Of a DNA stretch of 64,000 nucleotides, positions 17,924-27,622 are shown piece by piece; positions within the stretch are counted from its first letter, which is position 1; every line of letters starts with the position of its first letter. The stretch is from Dyadobacter tibetensis Y620-1. GTDB lineage: Bacteria > Bacteroidota > Bacteroidia > Cytophagales > Spirosomataceae. The stretch covers positions 124,001 through 188,000 of the forward strand of contig NZ_AZQN01000009.1 of assembly GCF_000566685.1 (NCBI RefSeq), given 5' to 3'. The notes under the pieces were generated by a model, which saw nothing but the letters and a program-made list of their open reading frames with translations, was not told where the DNA came from and made no database searches. A program made the position numbers and the translations under genes.

Positions 17924-17962
17924 CTGCTGATACACCTTTGCGAAACATCATTAAATTGTTTC

Positions 17963-19207
17963 ATGAAATCGTATTGGTTATGCCTCTCCCTTCTAATATT
18001 AAAAGCCTACTCCCTAAGGGCGCAAACGACTATTTCGGAAGCGGAGGAACTCTTTAGAAAGAATAATATTCAACTGCTTGCAGCTCATTACGACATCGAT
18101 GCCGCGGAGGCAGGGGTCATACAGGCAAAAATTTGGGAACTACCCTATCTTAGTGGTGAATTCAATGCAGTTAATCCTCAGGACAATCAACTATTTGACT
18201 TGGGAAGAGCTGGTCAAAAGGGTATTGCCGTTCAGCAATTAATCTACTTAGGTGGCAAGAAGAAAAGCGAGATAGCCCTGGCCAAATCCAATGTTGCGTT
18301 GGCCGAGCTTCAGTTCGAACAACTGCTTGTAACCTTACGCTATAGACTACGCCAACAGTTCTACGAATTGTATTTCAACCGACTAAAGATGGAGTCCGTT
18401 GAGAATCAGGCCAGACAGGTAGATACCCTCATTGCAGCCTATGCCCAACAAGTCGAGAAACGCAACCTACCACTTAAAGACTTGGTACGATTGCAATCTT
18501 TAGCTCTAAATCTTCGCCAGGAACTGGGTGCACTGAAGCAGGAGACTATCGCCCTAAGTAACGAATTAAGTCTTTTGACAGGCTCGAACCAGCCTATTAT
18601 TCCTAGTGTGGAACTTAGCCAACTTCAAGATCGGTACGCTAAAAAAATAGATATAAAGCTGGATAACCTGCTACAACTGGCCCAACAAAATAGCCCTGAA
18701 TATCGCAGCTATTTACAGTTAGCGGAAAATCAGACTTTAAATCTTAAATGGCAGGAAGCACTAAGTCGCCCCGATATAACAGCCGGTCTCGCCTATGACC
18801 AGAGCGGGGGAGCATTTAAAAATCAGATTAATATAACCTTCGGAATCCCGATACCCTTATGGAATAGGAACAAGGGGAATATCAAATTAGCTCAGGCTGA
18901 ACTGACCCAATCTGGCCTTCAGAGGGAATATAAAGCCCAGGAACTTCGGAGTCAGCTGCAGAGCCGATTCCAAACTTGGACTTACTATCAGGAACAATAT
19001 CTTCAGTTCGCCCAAAACTCTGAAAACATCGAACGGGTATACACGGCAGTGATGCAAAATTTCCAGAATCGAAATATTTCAATTTTAGAATTTACCGACT
19101 TCGTAGAAAGCTACCAGCAGAGCATGCTGCAAATTCAGGAAATGCGTAAACAGCTCATCCTATCTCAAGAAAACATCAACCAATTAGTGAACCGTACCAT
19201 TTTTTAA
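17963..19207 (+). CDS. TolC-family outer-membrane efflux protein (CzcC/CusC-like)
   Basis: A 414-residue protein with a signal peptide ending near SLRAQT. Two long helical regions and beta-strand segments give the duplicated OEP pattern: ISEAEELFRKNNIQLLAA at the N-terminus, a mid-protein FGIPIPLWNRNKGNIKLAQAEL segment typical of CzcC-type proteins, and a SILEFTDFVESYQQS C-terminal helix. It forms the trimeric outer-membrane channel of a tripartite pump. First gene of a tight set: 7 bases to the adaptor gene, which is 6 bases from the permease gene. Being metal-type rather than drug-type is inferred from its partners. Confidence 0.88.
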   Translation: MKSYWLCLSLLILKAYSLRAQTTISEAEELFRKNNIQLLAAHYDIDAAEAGVIQAKIWELPYLSGEFNAVNPQDNQLFDLGRAGQKGIAVQQLIYLGGKKKSEIALAKSNVALAELQFEQLLVTLRYRLRQQFYELYFNRLKMESVENQARQVDTLIAAYAQQVEKRNLPLKDLVRLQSLALNLRQELGALKQETIALSNELSLLTGSNQPIIPSVELSQLQDRYAKKIDIKLDNLLQLAQQNSPEYRSYLQLAENQTLNLKWQEALSRPDITAGLAYDQSGGAFKNQINITFGIPIPLWNRNKGNIKLAQAELTQSGLQREYKAQELRSQLQSRFQTWTYYQEQYLQFAQNSENIERVYTAVMQNFQNRNISILEFTDFVESYQQSMLQIQEMRKQLILSQENINQLVNRTIF

Positions 19208-19214
19208 TCTTCCT

Positions 19215-20297
19215 ATGAAGCAACTAATTATTCTCCTTGTGAGTGGCCTGTTCTTGGTCACGGCCTGCCAGCAGGAAAATGAGGCAGTCAAGACGGATCA
19301 GTCTTTTGTTCTCAGTGACAAAATGATGAGCACGACTACCTTTTCGGAAGTGACCGCTCAGCCCTTGAAAAATGAGCGTTCCTTTTATGGGAGCATATCT
19401 CCCGACCATAATAAAATGATTGAAGTCTACCCCGTGGTAGGTGGAAGTGTGACTAAGGTTTTTGTGGAGCTGGGCGATTATGTAAAAAAAGGACAACTGC
19501 TGGCCACCATCCGCAGCACGGAAGTAGCGGGTTTCGAGCAGGAACTCGACGATGCCAAAAATGATGTTATGGTGGCTAAAACCAATTTGCGGATTGCTCA
19601 AGAGCTGTATGAAGGAAAACTAAATGCAGAAAGAGACGTCCTGCAGGCCCAAAGCCAGCTAGATAAGGCTCAGGCCCAACTACAGCGAATTCAGGAGACC
19701 TTCAAAATATACAATATAAAAAAAGGAGCGATATATGAGGCCCGGTCGCCGATTAGTGGATTTGTAATTGAAAAGAATATCAACGAAAATATGCTGCTGC
19801 GGAGCGATAAAACGGATAATATTTTCGATATCGCCGAAATCGACAAGGTATGGGCCATGGCCAATATAAATGAAAGCGATATTAACCAGGTTAGGTTAGG
19901 GATGCAGGCGGAGGTTACTACACTAAGCTATCCAGATAAAGTATTTCGGGGAAAAGTGGATAAAATATTTAATTTAATAGATCCCGACACCAAAGCAATG
20001 AAAGTACGAATTGTACTTCCCAATGCTGAATACCTGTTAAAACCTGCCATGAGGGCTAATATTAAACTCTCTTATACGGAAGATCAACAGTTTCCAACCA
20101 TTCCGTCATCCGCCATCATTTTCGACAAAAGCAAGAGCTTTGTCATGGTGTTTCACGATAAAAATAATATAGAGACCAGACCTGTTGAGGTTTATCGCCA
20201 GGTGGGCGACTTTGGCTATATAGCATCAGGACTGAAAACGGGAGAAAAAGTAATCACTCGTAACCAAATGCTCATTTACGACGCTTTAAACGACTAA
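19215..20297 (+). CDS. RND efflux periplasmic adaptor (CzcB/CusB-like lipoprotein)
   Basis: A 360-residue protein with a lipoprotein signal (LFLVTACQQ). Membrane-fusion-protein features are a barrel-sandwich half (VYPVVGGSVTKVFVELGDYVKKGQLLATI), a helical hairpin with coiled coil (KNDVMVAKTNLRIAQELY...), the second lipoyl half (YEARSPISGFVIEKNI), and a beta-barrel region (VWAMANINESDINQVRLGMQAEV). It bridges the permease and outer-membrane channel. There is no extended Met- or His-rich N-terminal metal-binding segment. In operon with the flanking genes. Confidence 0.9.
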   Translation: MKQLIILLVSGLFLVTACQQENEAVKTDQSFVLSDKMMSTTTFSEVTAQPLKNERSFYGSISPDHNKMIEVYPVVGGSVTKVFVELGDYVKKGQLLATIRSTEVAGFEQELDDAKNDVMVAKTNLRIAQELYEGKLNAERDVLQAQSQLDKAQAQLQRIQETFKIYNIKKGAIYEARSPISGFVIEKNINENMLLRSDKTDNIFDIAEIDKVWAMANINESDINQVRLGMQAEVTTLSYPDKVFRGKVDKIFNLIDPDTKAMKVRIVLPNAEYLLKPAMRANIKLSYTEDQQFPTIPSSAIIFDKSKSFVMVFHDKNNIETRPVEVYRQVGDFGYIASGLKTGEKVITRNQMLIYDALND

Positions 20298-20303
20298 TTG
20301 GTT

Positions 20304-23300
20304 ATGAACAGATTCATTAGAAATATAATAAGTTTCAGTCTAAAAAATAAAGGATTCACCTTCTTTTGGGTAGGTATTTTAGCCATAGCAGGAGTTATTG
20401 CCTTTCGGAACATGCCGATCGAAGCATTCCCTGATGTCACCAATACCCAGATTATTATTGTTAGCGAATGGAATGGTCGCAGTGCCGAAGAGATAGAGCG
20501 CTTTGTTACCACCCCGGTTGAAATCGCCATGAACTCCGTTCAAAAGAAAACGAGTGTTCGCAGCATTACCATGTTTGGACTTTCGGTCATCAAAATCATC
20601 TTTGAAGACGGGGTAGACGATTTTTTCGCTCGCCAGCAGGTAAACAATCTATTGCGCAATGTTTCTCTGCCCGACGAGGTAGAACCGGATGTCCAGCCAC
20701 CCTATGGCCCTACCGGAGAAATTTTCCGCTATGTACTCCGCAGTGATACCCGAGATACTCGGGAGCTGCTTACCATACAAAACTGGACCATTGACCGGCA
20801 GTTAAGAGGTATCCCGGGAGTGGCTGACATTGTTGCTTTCGGAGGCCAGGAAAAGACCTATGAAGTCAGCGTGGACCCCAACCGTCTATCTAAATATGAC
20901 ATAACTCCATTGCAGGTTTTCGAGGCCGTCAATCAGAGTAATATTAATGTAGGGGGGGATATTATCGAAAAGAATGGTCAAGCATATGTCGTTCGCGGCG
21001 TTGGCCTGGTAAGTAGTATCGCCGACCTGGAGAATATCATCGTCGACGAGGCAGGAGGTAATCCTATTTTGGTAAGACATCTGGCCGACGTTCAGGAAAG
21101 TTCAATGCCCCGGGTCGGACAGGTTGGCCTCAACGACAACGACGATGTGGTAGAAGGAATTGTGGTCATGCGTAAGGGTGAAAATCCCAAAGAAGTTCTG
21201 GAACGTGTAAAAGCTAAAATTGCCGATCTAAATCAGAACACCTTGCCTTCCGATGTAAAAATGGAAACTTTTTATGATCGGGACAACCTAATGGACTTTA
21301 CCACCCGTACCGTAATGCATAACGTAACGGAAGGTATCGTGTTGGTCACTGTTATAGTCTTTTTGTTTATGGCCGACTGGCGCACCACCCTCACGGTGTC
21401 CATTGTGATTCCCTTATCCCTACTTTTTGCCTTCCTTTGCCTCAAACTTATGGGAATGAGTGCCAACCTCTTGTCTTTGGGAGCGGTAGACTTTGGCATT
21501 ATTATCGATGGGGCCGTGGTTATGGTAGAGGGTATTTTTGTTTCCCTGGACCACCTTGCCAGAAAAAGGGGCATGGAACGCTTTAATAAGCTGGCTCTGG
21601 GAAGTGTGATCAAAAAGACAGGAACCGAGCTGGGGAAAGCAATATTTTTCTCGAAATTGATTATAATCACTGCTCTCCTACCCATCTTCGCTTTTCAGAA
21701 AGTGGAAGGGAAAATGTTCAGCCCATTAGCCTATACGCTCGGCTTTGCCCTGCTAGGCGCTTTGCTCTTCACCCTTACCCTCGTACCCGTTCTCTGCCAT
21801 ATATTTCTAAATAAGAATGTTAAAGAAAAACATAACCCATTCGTAACCTTCTGGGATAAATGGGTAGGAAAGGGTTTCTCATGGACCTTCAATCATAAAA
21901 GAAAAACGATTACAGCCTCGCTGATCCTGATGGTAGGCACTTTTTACTCCGCCACCTTTTTAGGAACCGAATTCCTTCCTCAACTCAACGAAGGAGCCCT
22001 GTGGGTGGAGGCCAAAATGCCTATGAGCTACAGCCTCGATGAAACGGTAAAGATGACGGCTACACTCCGGGAGCAGCTAGGCAAGTTCCCAGAGGTCAAT
22101 GCCGTGCTCAGCCAGGCGGGACGTAGTAATGATGGTACCGACCCCAGCGGTTTTTACTATGTCCAGATGCAGGTGAATCTCAAACCTAAGGCAGAATGGG
22201 ACCGAAAACTTTCGATGGACGAGCTCGTGAAAGAAATGGACGACACTTTGCGACTTTATCAGGGAATAGGTTATAATTACTCCCAGCCTATTATTGATAA
22301 TGTGGCCGAAAGTGTGGCAGGAATTAATGCTTCAAATGCCGTTAAAATTTATGGAGACGACTTGGACAAATTAGACCAATTGGCCAATGAGGTAATACCA
22401 CAGATCGCAGATGTAGCCGGTATTAAAGATGTGGGCATCTTGCGGAATATAGGACAACCTGAAGTAAGCGTCTTACTCGATAGAGAAAAAATGGCAGCCT
22501 ATGGCATTAAAGTCGCCGACGCCCAGGCAGTATTAGAAATGGCATTTGGTGGTAAGACTGCCACTCAAAAATATGAAGGCGAGAAAAAATTCGATGTTCG
22601 TGTTCGATATCAAAAAGAGTATAGAAAAAATGAAGAGGACATTGCCGCGCTGAAAGTGCCAACCATCGATGGAAATAAAATACCATTGAAAGCCATCGCC
22701 AGTATCCAGAGGGTCACAGGCCCAGCATTTATTTATAGAGACAATACCAAGCGTTTTATAGGGGTCAAATTTTCAGTACGCGACCGGGATCTCGGCAGCA
22801 CCATTGCAGAAGCACAGAAAAACGTAGAGGAAAATATCAAACTGCCCCCTGGTTATAGCATTGGCTGGACAGGAGAATTCGAAAACCAGGTAAGAGCCAG
22901 TCAAAGACTAACCGAAATGGTCCCCCTCAGCCTGATCGGAATATTCGTAATTCTCTTCGTGATGTTCGGAAATATCAAAGATCCTATCATCGTTTTGGCT
23001 AATGTTCCATTTGCACTTATTGGAGGTATTCTGGCCTTACATTTAACAGGAATAAATTTCGGTATTTCGGCCGGCGTAGGTTTTATTGCCCTTTTGGGTA
23101 TATGCATCCAAAACGGAGTCATTCTGATATCAGAGTTTCATAAAAACCTTCGAGGCCATATGCCCTTGGCTTTGGCAATTCAGGAAGGAATTAAAGCCAG
23201 AACCCGCCCTGTGGTCATGACCGCCCTAATGGCCTCGTTAGGACTACTTCCTGCGGCCATTTCTACAGGAATAGGATCCGAGTCACAAAAGCCTCTAGCC

Positions 23301-23414
23301 GTAATTATCATAGGAGGACTTATTACGGCTACCCTCCTAACTTTATTAGTGTTCCCTATTATTTTCTGGCTCTCCTACCGAACGCGGCCGGAAGCTGCCG
23401 TTACAACCCCCTAG
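20304..23414 (+). CDS. heavy-metal-type RND efflux permease (CzcA-like)
   Basis: A 1036-residue protein with the RND layout: TM1, a large periplasmic loop, six helices, a second loop and five helices. The start NMPIEAFPDVTNTQIIIVSEW and the helix-4 motif DFGIIIDGA (from Asp396) are typical of the HME subgroup. This motif form is associated with divalent metal pumps (CzcA/CnrA) rather than the Cu/Ag pumps of CusA type, so Zn/Co/Cd/Ni is the more likely substrate class. It exports metal by proton antiport in complex with the two preceding gene products. ATG 20304 was chosen over TTG 20298. A strong bidirectional terminator follows. Confidence 0.92.
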   Translation: MNRFIRNIISFSLKNKGFTFFWVGILAIAGVIAFRNMPIEAFPDVTNTQIIIVSEWNGRSAEEIERFVTTPVEIAMNSVQKKTSVRSITMFGLSVIKIIFEDGVDDFFARQQVNNLLRNVSLPDEVEPDVQPPYGPTGEIFRYVLRSDTRDTRELLTIQNWTIDRQLRGIPGVADIVAFGGQEKTYEVSVDPNRLSKYDITPLQVFEAVNQSNINVGGDIIEKNGQAYVVRGVGLVSSIADLENIIVDEAGGNPILVRHLADVQESSMPRVGQVGLNDNDDVVEGIVVMRKGENPKEVLERVKAKIADLNQNTLPSDVKMETFYDRDNLMDFTTRTVMHNVTEGIVLVTVIVFLFMADWRTTLTVSIVIPLSLLFAFLCLKLMGMSANLLSLGAVDFGIIIDGAVVMVEGIFVSLDHLARKRGMERFNKLALGSVIKKTGTELGKAIFFSKLIIITALLPIFAFQKVEGKMFSPLAYTLGFALLGALLFTLTLVPVLCHIFLNKNVKEKHNPFVTFWDKWVGKGFSWTFNHKRKTITASLILMVGTFYSATFLGTEFLPQLNEGALWVEAKMPMSYSLDETVKMTATLREQLGKFPEVNAVLSQAGRSNDGTDPSGFYYVQMQVNLKPKAEWDRKLSMDELVKEMDDTLRLYQGIGYNYSQPIIDNVAESVAGINASNAVKIYGDDLDKLDQLANEVIPQIADVAGIKDVGILRNIGQPEVSVLLDREKMAAYGIKVADAQAVLEMAFGGKTATQKYEGEKKFDVRVRYQKEYRKNEEDIAALKVPTIDGNKIPLKAIASIQRVTGPAFIYRDNTKRFIGVKFSVRDRDLGSTIAEAQKNVEENIKLPPGYSIGWTGEFENQVRASQRLTEMVPLSLIGIFVILFVMFGNIKDPIIVLANVPFALIGGILALHLTGINFGISAGVGFIALLGICIQNGVILISEFHKNLRGHMPLALAIQEGIKARTRPVVMTALMASLGLLPAAISTGIGSESQKPLAVIIIGGLITATLLTLLVFPIIFWLSYRTRPEAAVTTP

Positions 23415-23431
23415 CACCTCGCTACTCCTTA

Positions 23432-23466
23432 AAAAAGCCAGCAAAAATAATTTTTGCTGGCTTTTT
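23432..23466. terminator. bidirectional terminator between the RND permease and TlpA-like genes
   Basis: Perfect 16-bp arms (AAAAAGCCAGCAAAAA and its complement) with a 3-base loop, A run on the left and T run on the right. It serves both convergent genes. Confidence 0.92.
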
Positions 23467-23489
23467 ATATGGTTAAATCCTAATCGAAT

Positions 23490-24032
23490 TTATATTTCCG
23501 CAAGTTTCTGATCGATCAGCTGATGTACTTCTGGACGGTCCCATTGAGCAGCGCCCACCTCCTGAGCCAGTACCTGACCATTATGAATAATATATGTCCT
23601 CGGAATAGCGTTGCCATCCAGTGCCGCCGGATAAGGACCGACAAACTGATAAAAAGGCAACTCGTATCCCTTGCGGGCTATAAACGGATTGACGGTAGCA
23701 GCATCTTCGTCAGAGACGATATAAAACTCAACTTTCTCGTGGTCTTTATACTTATTATATAAGGCTTGAATTCCGGGCATCTCTATATTGCATGGGCCAC
23801 ACCAGGTCGCCCAGATATTCAGGAAAACAACTTTATCCTCCGCCATGGTTACAGGATTACCCTCCAGGTCGGTAAGCCCAGTCAAATAAGTGCCTGTTGG
23901 AGCATTCTGTTGGAGTACTGCCTGATCCTCTTCCGAACCTACCTGGTTATTATCACCCGTAAAGGCATAATATAGAGCTCCGGCCAAAACCAATATTAAC
24001 AGGACCAGTGCTAGTTTCTTCATTCCCTGCAT
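23490..24032 (-). CDS. TlpA/ResA-like membrane-anchored thioredoxin
   Basis: A 180-residue protein with an N-terminal membrane anchor (LALVLLILVLAGALYYAF) and a thioredoxin fold. The active site is WATWCGPC, preceded by DLEGNPVTMAEDKVVFLNIW and followed by EMPGIQALYNKYKDH and VEFYIVSDED. The cis-proline region is GNAIPRTYII. The protein likely works in the periplasm as a thiol-disulfide reductant, for example in cytochrome c maturation or general redox repair. The gene stands alone between a bidirectional terminator and a divergent TPR gene, so no specific partner is indicated. Confidence 0.9.
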   Translation of the reverse strand: MQGMKKLALVLLILVLAGALYYAFTGDNNQVGSEEDQAVLQQNAPTGTYLTGLTDLEGNPVTMAEDKVVFLNIWATWCGPCNIEMPGIQALYNKYKDHEKVEFYIVSDEDAATVNPFIARKGYELPFYQFVGPYPAALDGNAIPRTYIIHNGQVLAQEVGAAQWDRPEVHQLIDQKLAEI

Positions 24033-24206
24033 TTCGAATTTATTTTAGTGACTAATTATGTTTAAAAACAGCGTAAATTTAAATAAATTCCCATAAAACC
24101 ATTTTGCCATAAAATTAGGCAATTCTGATTTGATGCCCATCTGGAAATTAAATACTTTTATAGCCCGTAACTATCCGCATCAGAATCGAAGAAAAGATTA
24201 CCATTC

Positions 24207-25577
24207 ATGAAATACTTCTTTTTAAGCCTTCTGGCTTCAATGACCCTCCTGACTATTACTCCTTCCAAGGCCCAACGATCGGCTGCCGATTTTTTTGAAG
24301 AAGGCAATACTAAAGCTAGAACCGGCAATTATGTAGGTGCCATTCAGGATTTCACCACCGTTCTCACCATGAGTCCCGATCATGCTCCGAGTCTTTTTAA
24401 CCGTGGACTTTCCAAAGCCAGTCTAAAAGATTATCGAGGTGCCATCGTGGATTACGATCGAGCTATAGAAATCAACCCGAAAGAGTCTCTCTATTATGAG
24501 AGTCGGGGTGTATGTAAAAGCTTACAAGAAAATTATACCGAGGCGCTACAGGATTATAGCAAGGCGATAGAATTAGACCCTTCACAAGCCAAGGCATACT
24601 ATAACCGAGGTGTGAGTCATGCCAAACTCAATCATTTACGTCAGGCCATACAGGACTTAGACAAGGCGTTATCCTTGGAGCCCGATGATGTGCCTGCTCT
24701 GTATGCCCGAGGCAATTGCCGGCAAGATATGCAGGAGTATGCGGGAAGTTTAGCCGATTTCACCCGGGTTATTGAACTAAGTCCTAAGAGAACCGGTGCC
24801 TATGGCAGCCGTGGGCTCGCCAAACTAGAACTAGGAGATTACCAGGGAGCCTCCAGCGATTTCACCAAAGCCCTGGAGCTCAGCCCCAACGAAGCCTGGT
24901 ACCATACCAACCGAGGATTTTGCAAGAATAAGCTGGAAGATTTTCAGGGCGCGTTAATGGATTATGATAAAACAATTGAACTGGACCCTTCCAATTATGA
25001 AGCATTTTACGGTCGGGGTTTCGCCAAAAGCAAATTGGGCGATCAGCTAGGCGCCATCAAAGACCTGGATGAGGCCATAACCCTCAAAAATAAGTTTGCA
25101 GGAAGTCCACCGAAGAAATTTTATCAGTTTTGGATTAAAACAGAGCATCCTTCAGGTCCCTTGGATCAGTCGACACTAGACCAATTGCGCAAACAAGTTT
25201 TGGTTTCCACTGAAATTCAAGATTTGAGCAGTGACCGTGCCGAGGCATATTTTATAAGGGGCCTGAGCAAGACAAAATCGGGTAATACCAAGTCTGCCCT
25301 GGCCGATTATACAAAGGCAATAGAAATTACACCTACCTATACAGACGCATTTTACAGCAGGGCCCTAGCCTATTCTGAACAGGGTAACCAATATCAAGCC
25401 ATCCATGATTTGACAAGCGCCCTTAAATTGAAGCCCAGCTTTACAGAAGCCTTTTATCTTCGGGGAGTTTTTAAGCTAAATCTGGGTGCTACCCAGGAAG
25501 GTTGCCTGGACTTAAGCACTGCCGGCTCCATGGGATATAAAGCCGCATATACGCTAATTGATACTTATTGCGATTAA
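24207..25577 (+). CDS. secreted TPR-repeat protein, first paralogue
   Basis: A 456-residue protein with a signal peptide (cleavage near PSKAQ). Eight successive 34-residue TPRs cover about residues 27-298 (pattern A-YFNRG-AK--L-DY-GAI-DYD-AIELDP). A roughly 46-residue non-TPR insert follows (about 299-344), then two more TPRs and a capping segment ending CLDLSTAGSMGYKAAYTLIDTYCD. TPR arrays bind peptides or proteins; the target is unknown. It is paralogous along its full length to the next gene, including the insert and cap, which points to gene duplication. Probably periplasmic. No enzymatic domain. Confidence 0.88.
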   Translation: MKYFFLSLLASMTLLTITPSKAQRSAADFFEEGNTKARTGNYVGAIQDFTTVLTMSPDHAPSLFNRGLSKASLKDYRGAIVDYDRAIEINPKESLYYESRGVCKSLQENYTEALQDYSKAIELDPSQAKAYYNRGVSHAKLNHLRQAIQDLDKALSLEPDDVPALYARGNCRQDMQEYAGSLADFTRVIELSPKRTGAYGSRGLAKLELGDYQGASSDFTKALELSPNEAWYHTNRGFCKNKLEDFQGALMDYDKTIELDPSNYEAFYGRGFAKSKLGDQLGAIKDLDEAITLKNKFAGSPPKKFYQFWIKTEHPSGPLDQSTLDQLRKQVLVSTEIQDLSSDRAEAYFIRGLSKTKSGNTKSALADYTKAIEITPTYTDAFYSRALAYSEQGNQYQAIHDLTSALKLKPSFTEAFYLRGVFKLNLGATQEGCLDLSTAGSMGYKAAYTLIDTYCD

Positions 25578-25585
25578 ATAATTTC

Positions 25586-25620
25586 GCCATGAGAAAGGAT
25601 AACATAAACTTTTTCATGGC
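25586..25620 (+). terminator. probable terminator after the first TPR gene
   Basis: A 12-bp stem (GCCATGAGAAAG paired with CTTTTTCATGGC, one wobble) and an 11-base loop, 8 bases after the stop. Only a short T run (ccattttta) follows, so efficiency is uncertain. Confidence 0.55.
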
Positions 25621-25771
25621 CCATTTTTATCCGTCTCCTCCCATTACAATATTTTTAAACTCGAATGGTTAAAAGTATGTTATGATTTAAGTGACCAAAG
25701 CTGCGAATCCAATTCCAAAGAGGAAACATTCCTAAAGCTTCCTATTTCGCAATAAATCATACTTACGTTTT

Positions 25772-27175
25772 ATGATCCATAACAATACCTACTGGAAATG
25801 TAGGATAACTTTAAATGGTCTATCCAAAGTATTCTGGACCTTAATATTGTTATCAGCTGTGCTTCCCGTGCGGGGCCAGCAAAGCGCACAGGATTTTTTC
25901 CAGGAGGGCATCGTCAAGGTGCGAAGTGCTAATTACCTTGGGGCCATTCAAGACTTCAGTAAAGTACTGGCCTTAAGTCCGAGCCATGCCCCTAGCTATT
26001 TTAATCGGGGACTGGCAAAGGCCAGTCTAAAAGATTATTCAGGGGCAATAACCGATTATGACCAAGCCATAGAACTGGATCCAGGCGTGGCCCTTTATTA
26101 CGACAGCCGTGGAGTGAGTAAGAGTCTTCGGTACGATTATAAAGGTGCAGTCCTGGATTATACCAAGGCTATTGAGCGGGATCCCGAGCAGGCTATTACC
26201 TTTTATAATCGAGCCGTAAGCTTGGTGAAACTTAATAATCTAAAGAAGGCTCTCCCCGATTTTAATACAAGTCTCGAACTTCAACCCGATTATGTCCCTG
26301 CTTTGTATGCCCGTGGTAATTGCTATCAAGATCTTGGCAATTATGCGGCCAGCTTGGCTGATTTTTCCAGAGTGATCACCCTCAGCCCCAAACGTACGGG
26401 AGCTTATGGAGGGAGAGGACTGGCAAAACTGGAATTAGGTGACTACCAGGGAGCTATAGATGACTTCACCAAAGCCTTAAGCCTGAACCCCAATGAAAGC
26501 TGGTATCATAACAACAGGGGTATGGCCCGCTTAAGATTAAAGGACTTCACTGCAGCTATAGCGGACTATAATAAGACCATCAGTCTAGATCCGGCTAATT
26601 ATCATGCATTTTATGGTCGAGGTTATGCCAGAAGTCAGCTGAATGATCAGAGCGGGGCTATTAAAGATTATAATCGGGCCATAGAAATCAAAAATAAATT
26701 CCTTAAAACGTCCCAGAATAATCATCCAGGAAAGAGCAATAAAACGGAGAGTAAAATCGATCAGGACCGTTTGAATAGTCTAAGGGATTTGGTAAAGGTA
26801 GAATTTGAAATCAAAGAGCTAAGTAATGACAGAGCCGAGGCCTATTACATGCGTGGCATAAGCCAATATCGATTAGGCAAAGAAAAAACTGCAATGACCG
26901 ACTTTACTCGTGCCATCGAGCTTGACCCCTACTTGGCACAAGCCTTCTATTATCGGGCCTTACTTCATTCCCGCAATAAAGATCAATATTCGGCCATTCA
27001 TGACCTTACCAGCGCCTTAAAAATTACCCCCTATTTCGCTGAGGCGCTCTACCTTCGGGGAATTTTTCAGCTCTATCTGGGAATGGAGGCGGAAGGCTGT
27101 TACGACCTTAGCATCTCGGGCTCTATGAACTTTGCACCCGCCTATAAGATCATCGAATCGTATTGTGACAATTAG
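25772..27175 (+). CDS. secreted TPR-repeat protein, second paralogue
   Basis: A 467-residue protein with a signal peptide (PVRGQQ). It has the same architecture as the preceding gene: eight 34-residue TPRs, an insert rich in Lys/Asn/Ser (about residues 310-355, containing DRLNSLRDLVKVEFEIKELSND), two TPRs, and the same cap ending (GCYDLSISGSMNFAPAYKIIESYCDN). The last insert residues before the next TPR are conserved between the paralogues while the first part differs in sequence and length. The separate intergenic region of about 190 bases suggests independent expression. Function unknown; likely protein binding in the periplasm. Confidence 0.88.
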   Translation: MIHNNTYWKCRITLNGLSKVFWTLILLSAVLPVRGQQSAQDFFQEGIVKVRSANYLGAIQDFSKVLALSPSHAPSYFNRGLAKASLKDYSGAITDYDQAIELDPGVALYYDSRGVSKSLRYDYKGAVLDYTKAIERDPEQAITFYNRAVSLVKLNNLKKALPDFNTSLELQPDYVPALYARGNCYQDLGNYAASLADFSRVITLSPKRTGAYGGRGLAKLELGDYQGAIDDFTKALSLNPNESWYHNNRGMARLRLKDFTAAIADYNKTISLDPANYHAFYGRGYARSQLNDQSGAIKDYNRAIEIKNKFLKTSQNNHPGKSNKTESKIDQDRLNSLRDLVKVEFEIKELSNDRAEAYYMRGISQYRLGKEKTAMTDFTRAIELDPYLAQAFYYRALLHSRNKDQYSAIHDLTSALKITPYFAEALYLRGIFQLYLGMEAEGCYDLSISGSMNFAPAYKIIESYCDN

Positions 27176-27409
27176 CACCTACAATTCAGTCTCATTTTTA
27201 GGCTGTAATTTCTACACTAATCTGCGCATTCCACAGTATTACCTAAAAATTACCCACTTCCGAACACAACATAAATCATTATATAACAATGATTTATAAA
27301 TAATAATCGAAATTTCAATTCTAAAAACATTCATTTTTTCATCTGCTGGCACGCTAATTTATTAAATGGGATCAAACGTAATGAAAAAGACCATTTAAAC
27401 TTCACAGTC

Positions 27410-27622
27410 ATGATAGCATCTATTGGAAATAACGGAATTGAAAATATTAAAGCTGGTTCGGTGATCATGGTATCTGATGTGCAGAACGGAACGGAAGCTC
27501 AACAGGAAATCAATCGTTTTTTAGCAGAACAAAATAAAGAAGATCTAGGCTACTTTGCCATCTCGGATCAGTATTTCATATTATTTCATAAATCAGCAAC
27601 AAGCACTGCAGCAGTAGCATAA
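27410..27622 (+). CDS. small hypothetical protein
   Basis: A 70-residue protein with no signal peptide or membrane segment: MIASIGNNGIENIKAGSV at the start, then QEINRFLAEQNKEDLGYFAISDQYFILF. I do not recognise a family. Its stop codon overlaps the next ATG (the A of TAA is the A of ATG), giving a one-base overlap and suggesting translational coupling. Codon use and the ordered hydrophobic pattern look coding. Functional guess withheld. Confidence 0.6.
   Translation: MIASIGNNGIENIKAGSVIMVSDVQNGTEAQQEINRFLAEQNKEDLGYFAISDQYFILFHKSATSTAAVA

Noticed and set aside
24207-27175. Repetitive DNA suggesting a tandem repeat or CRISPR-like array
   Set aside because: The periodicity is about 102 bases and reflects 34-residue TPR coding repeats; there are no identical repeats with unique spacers.
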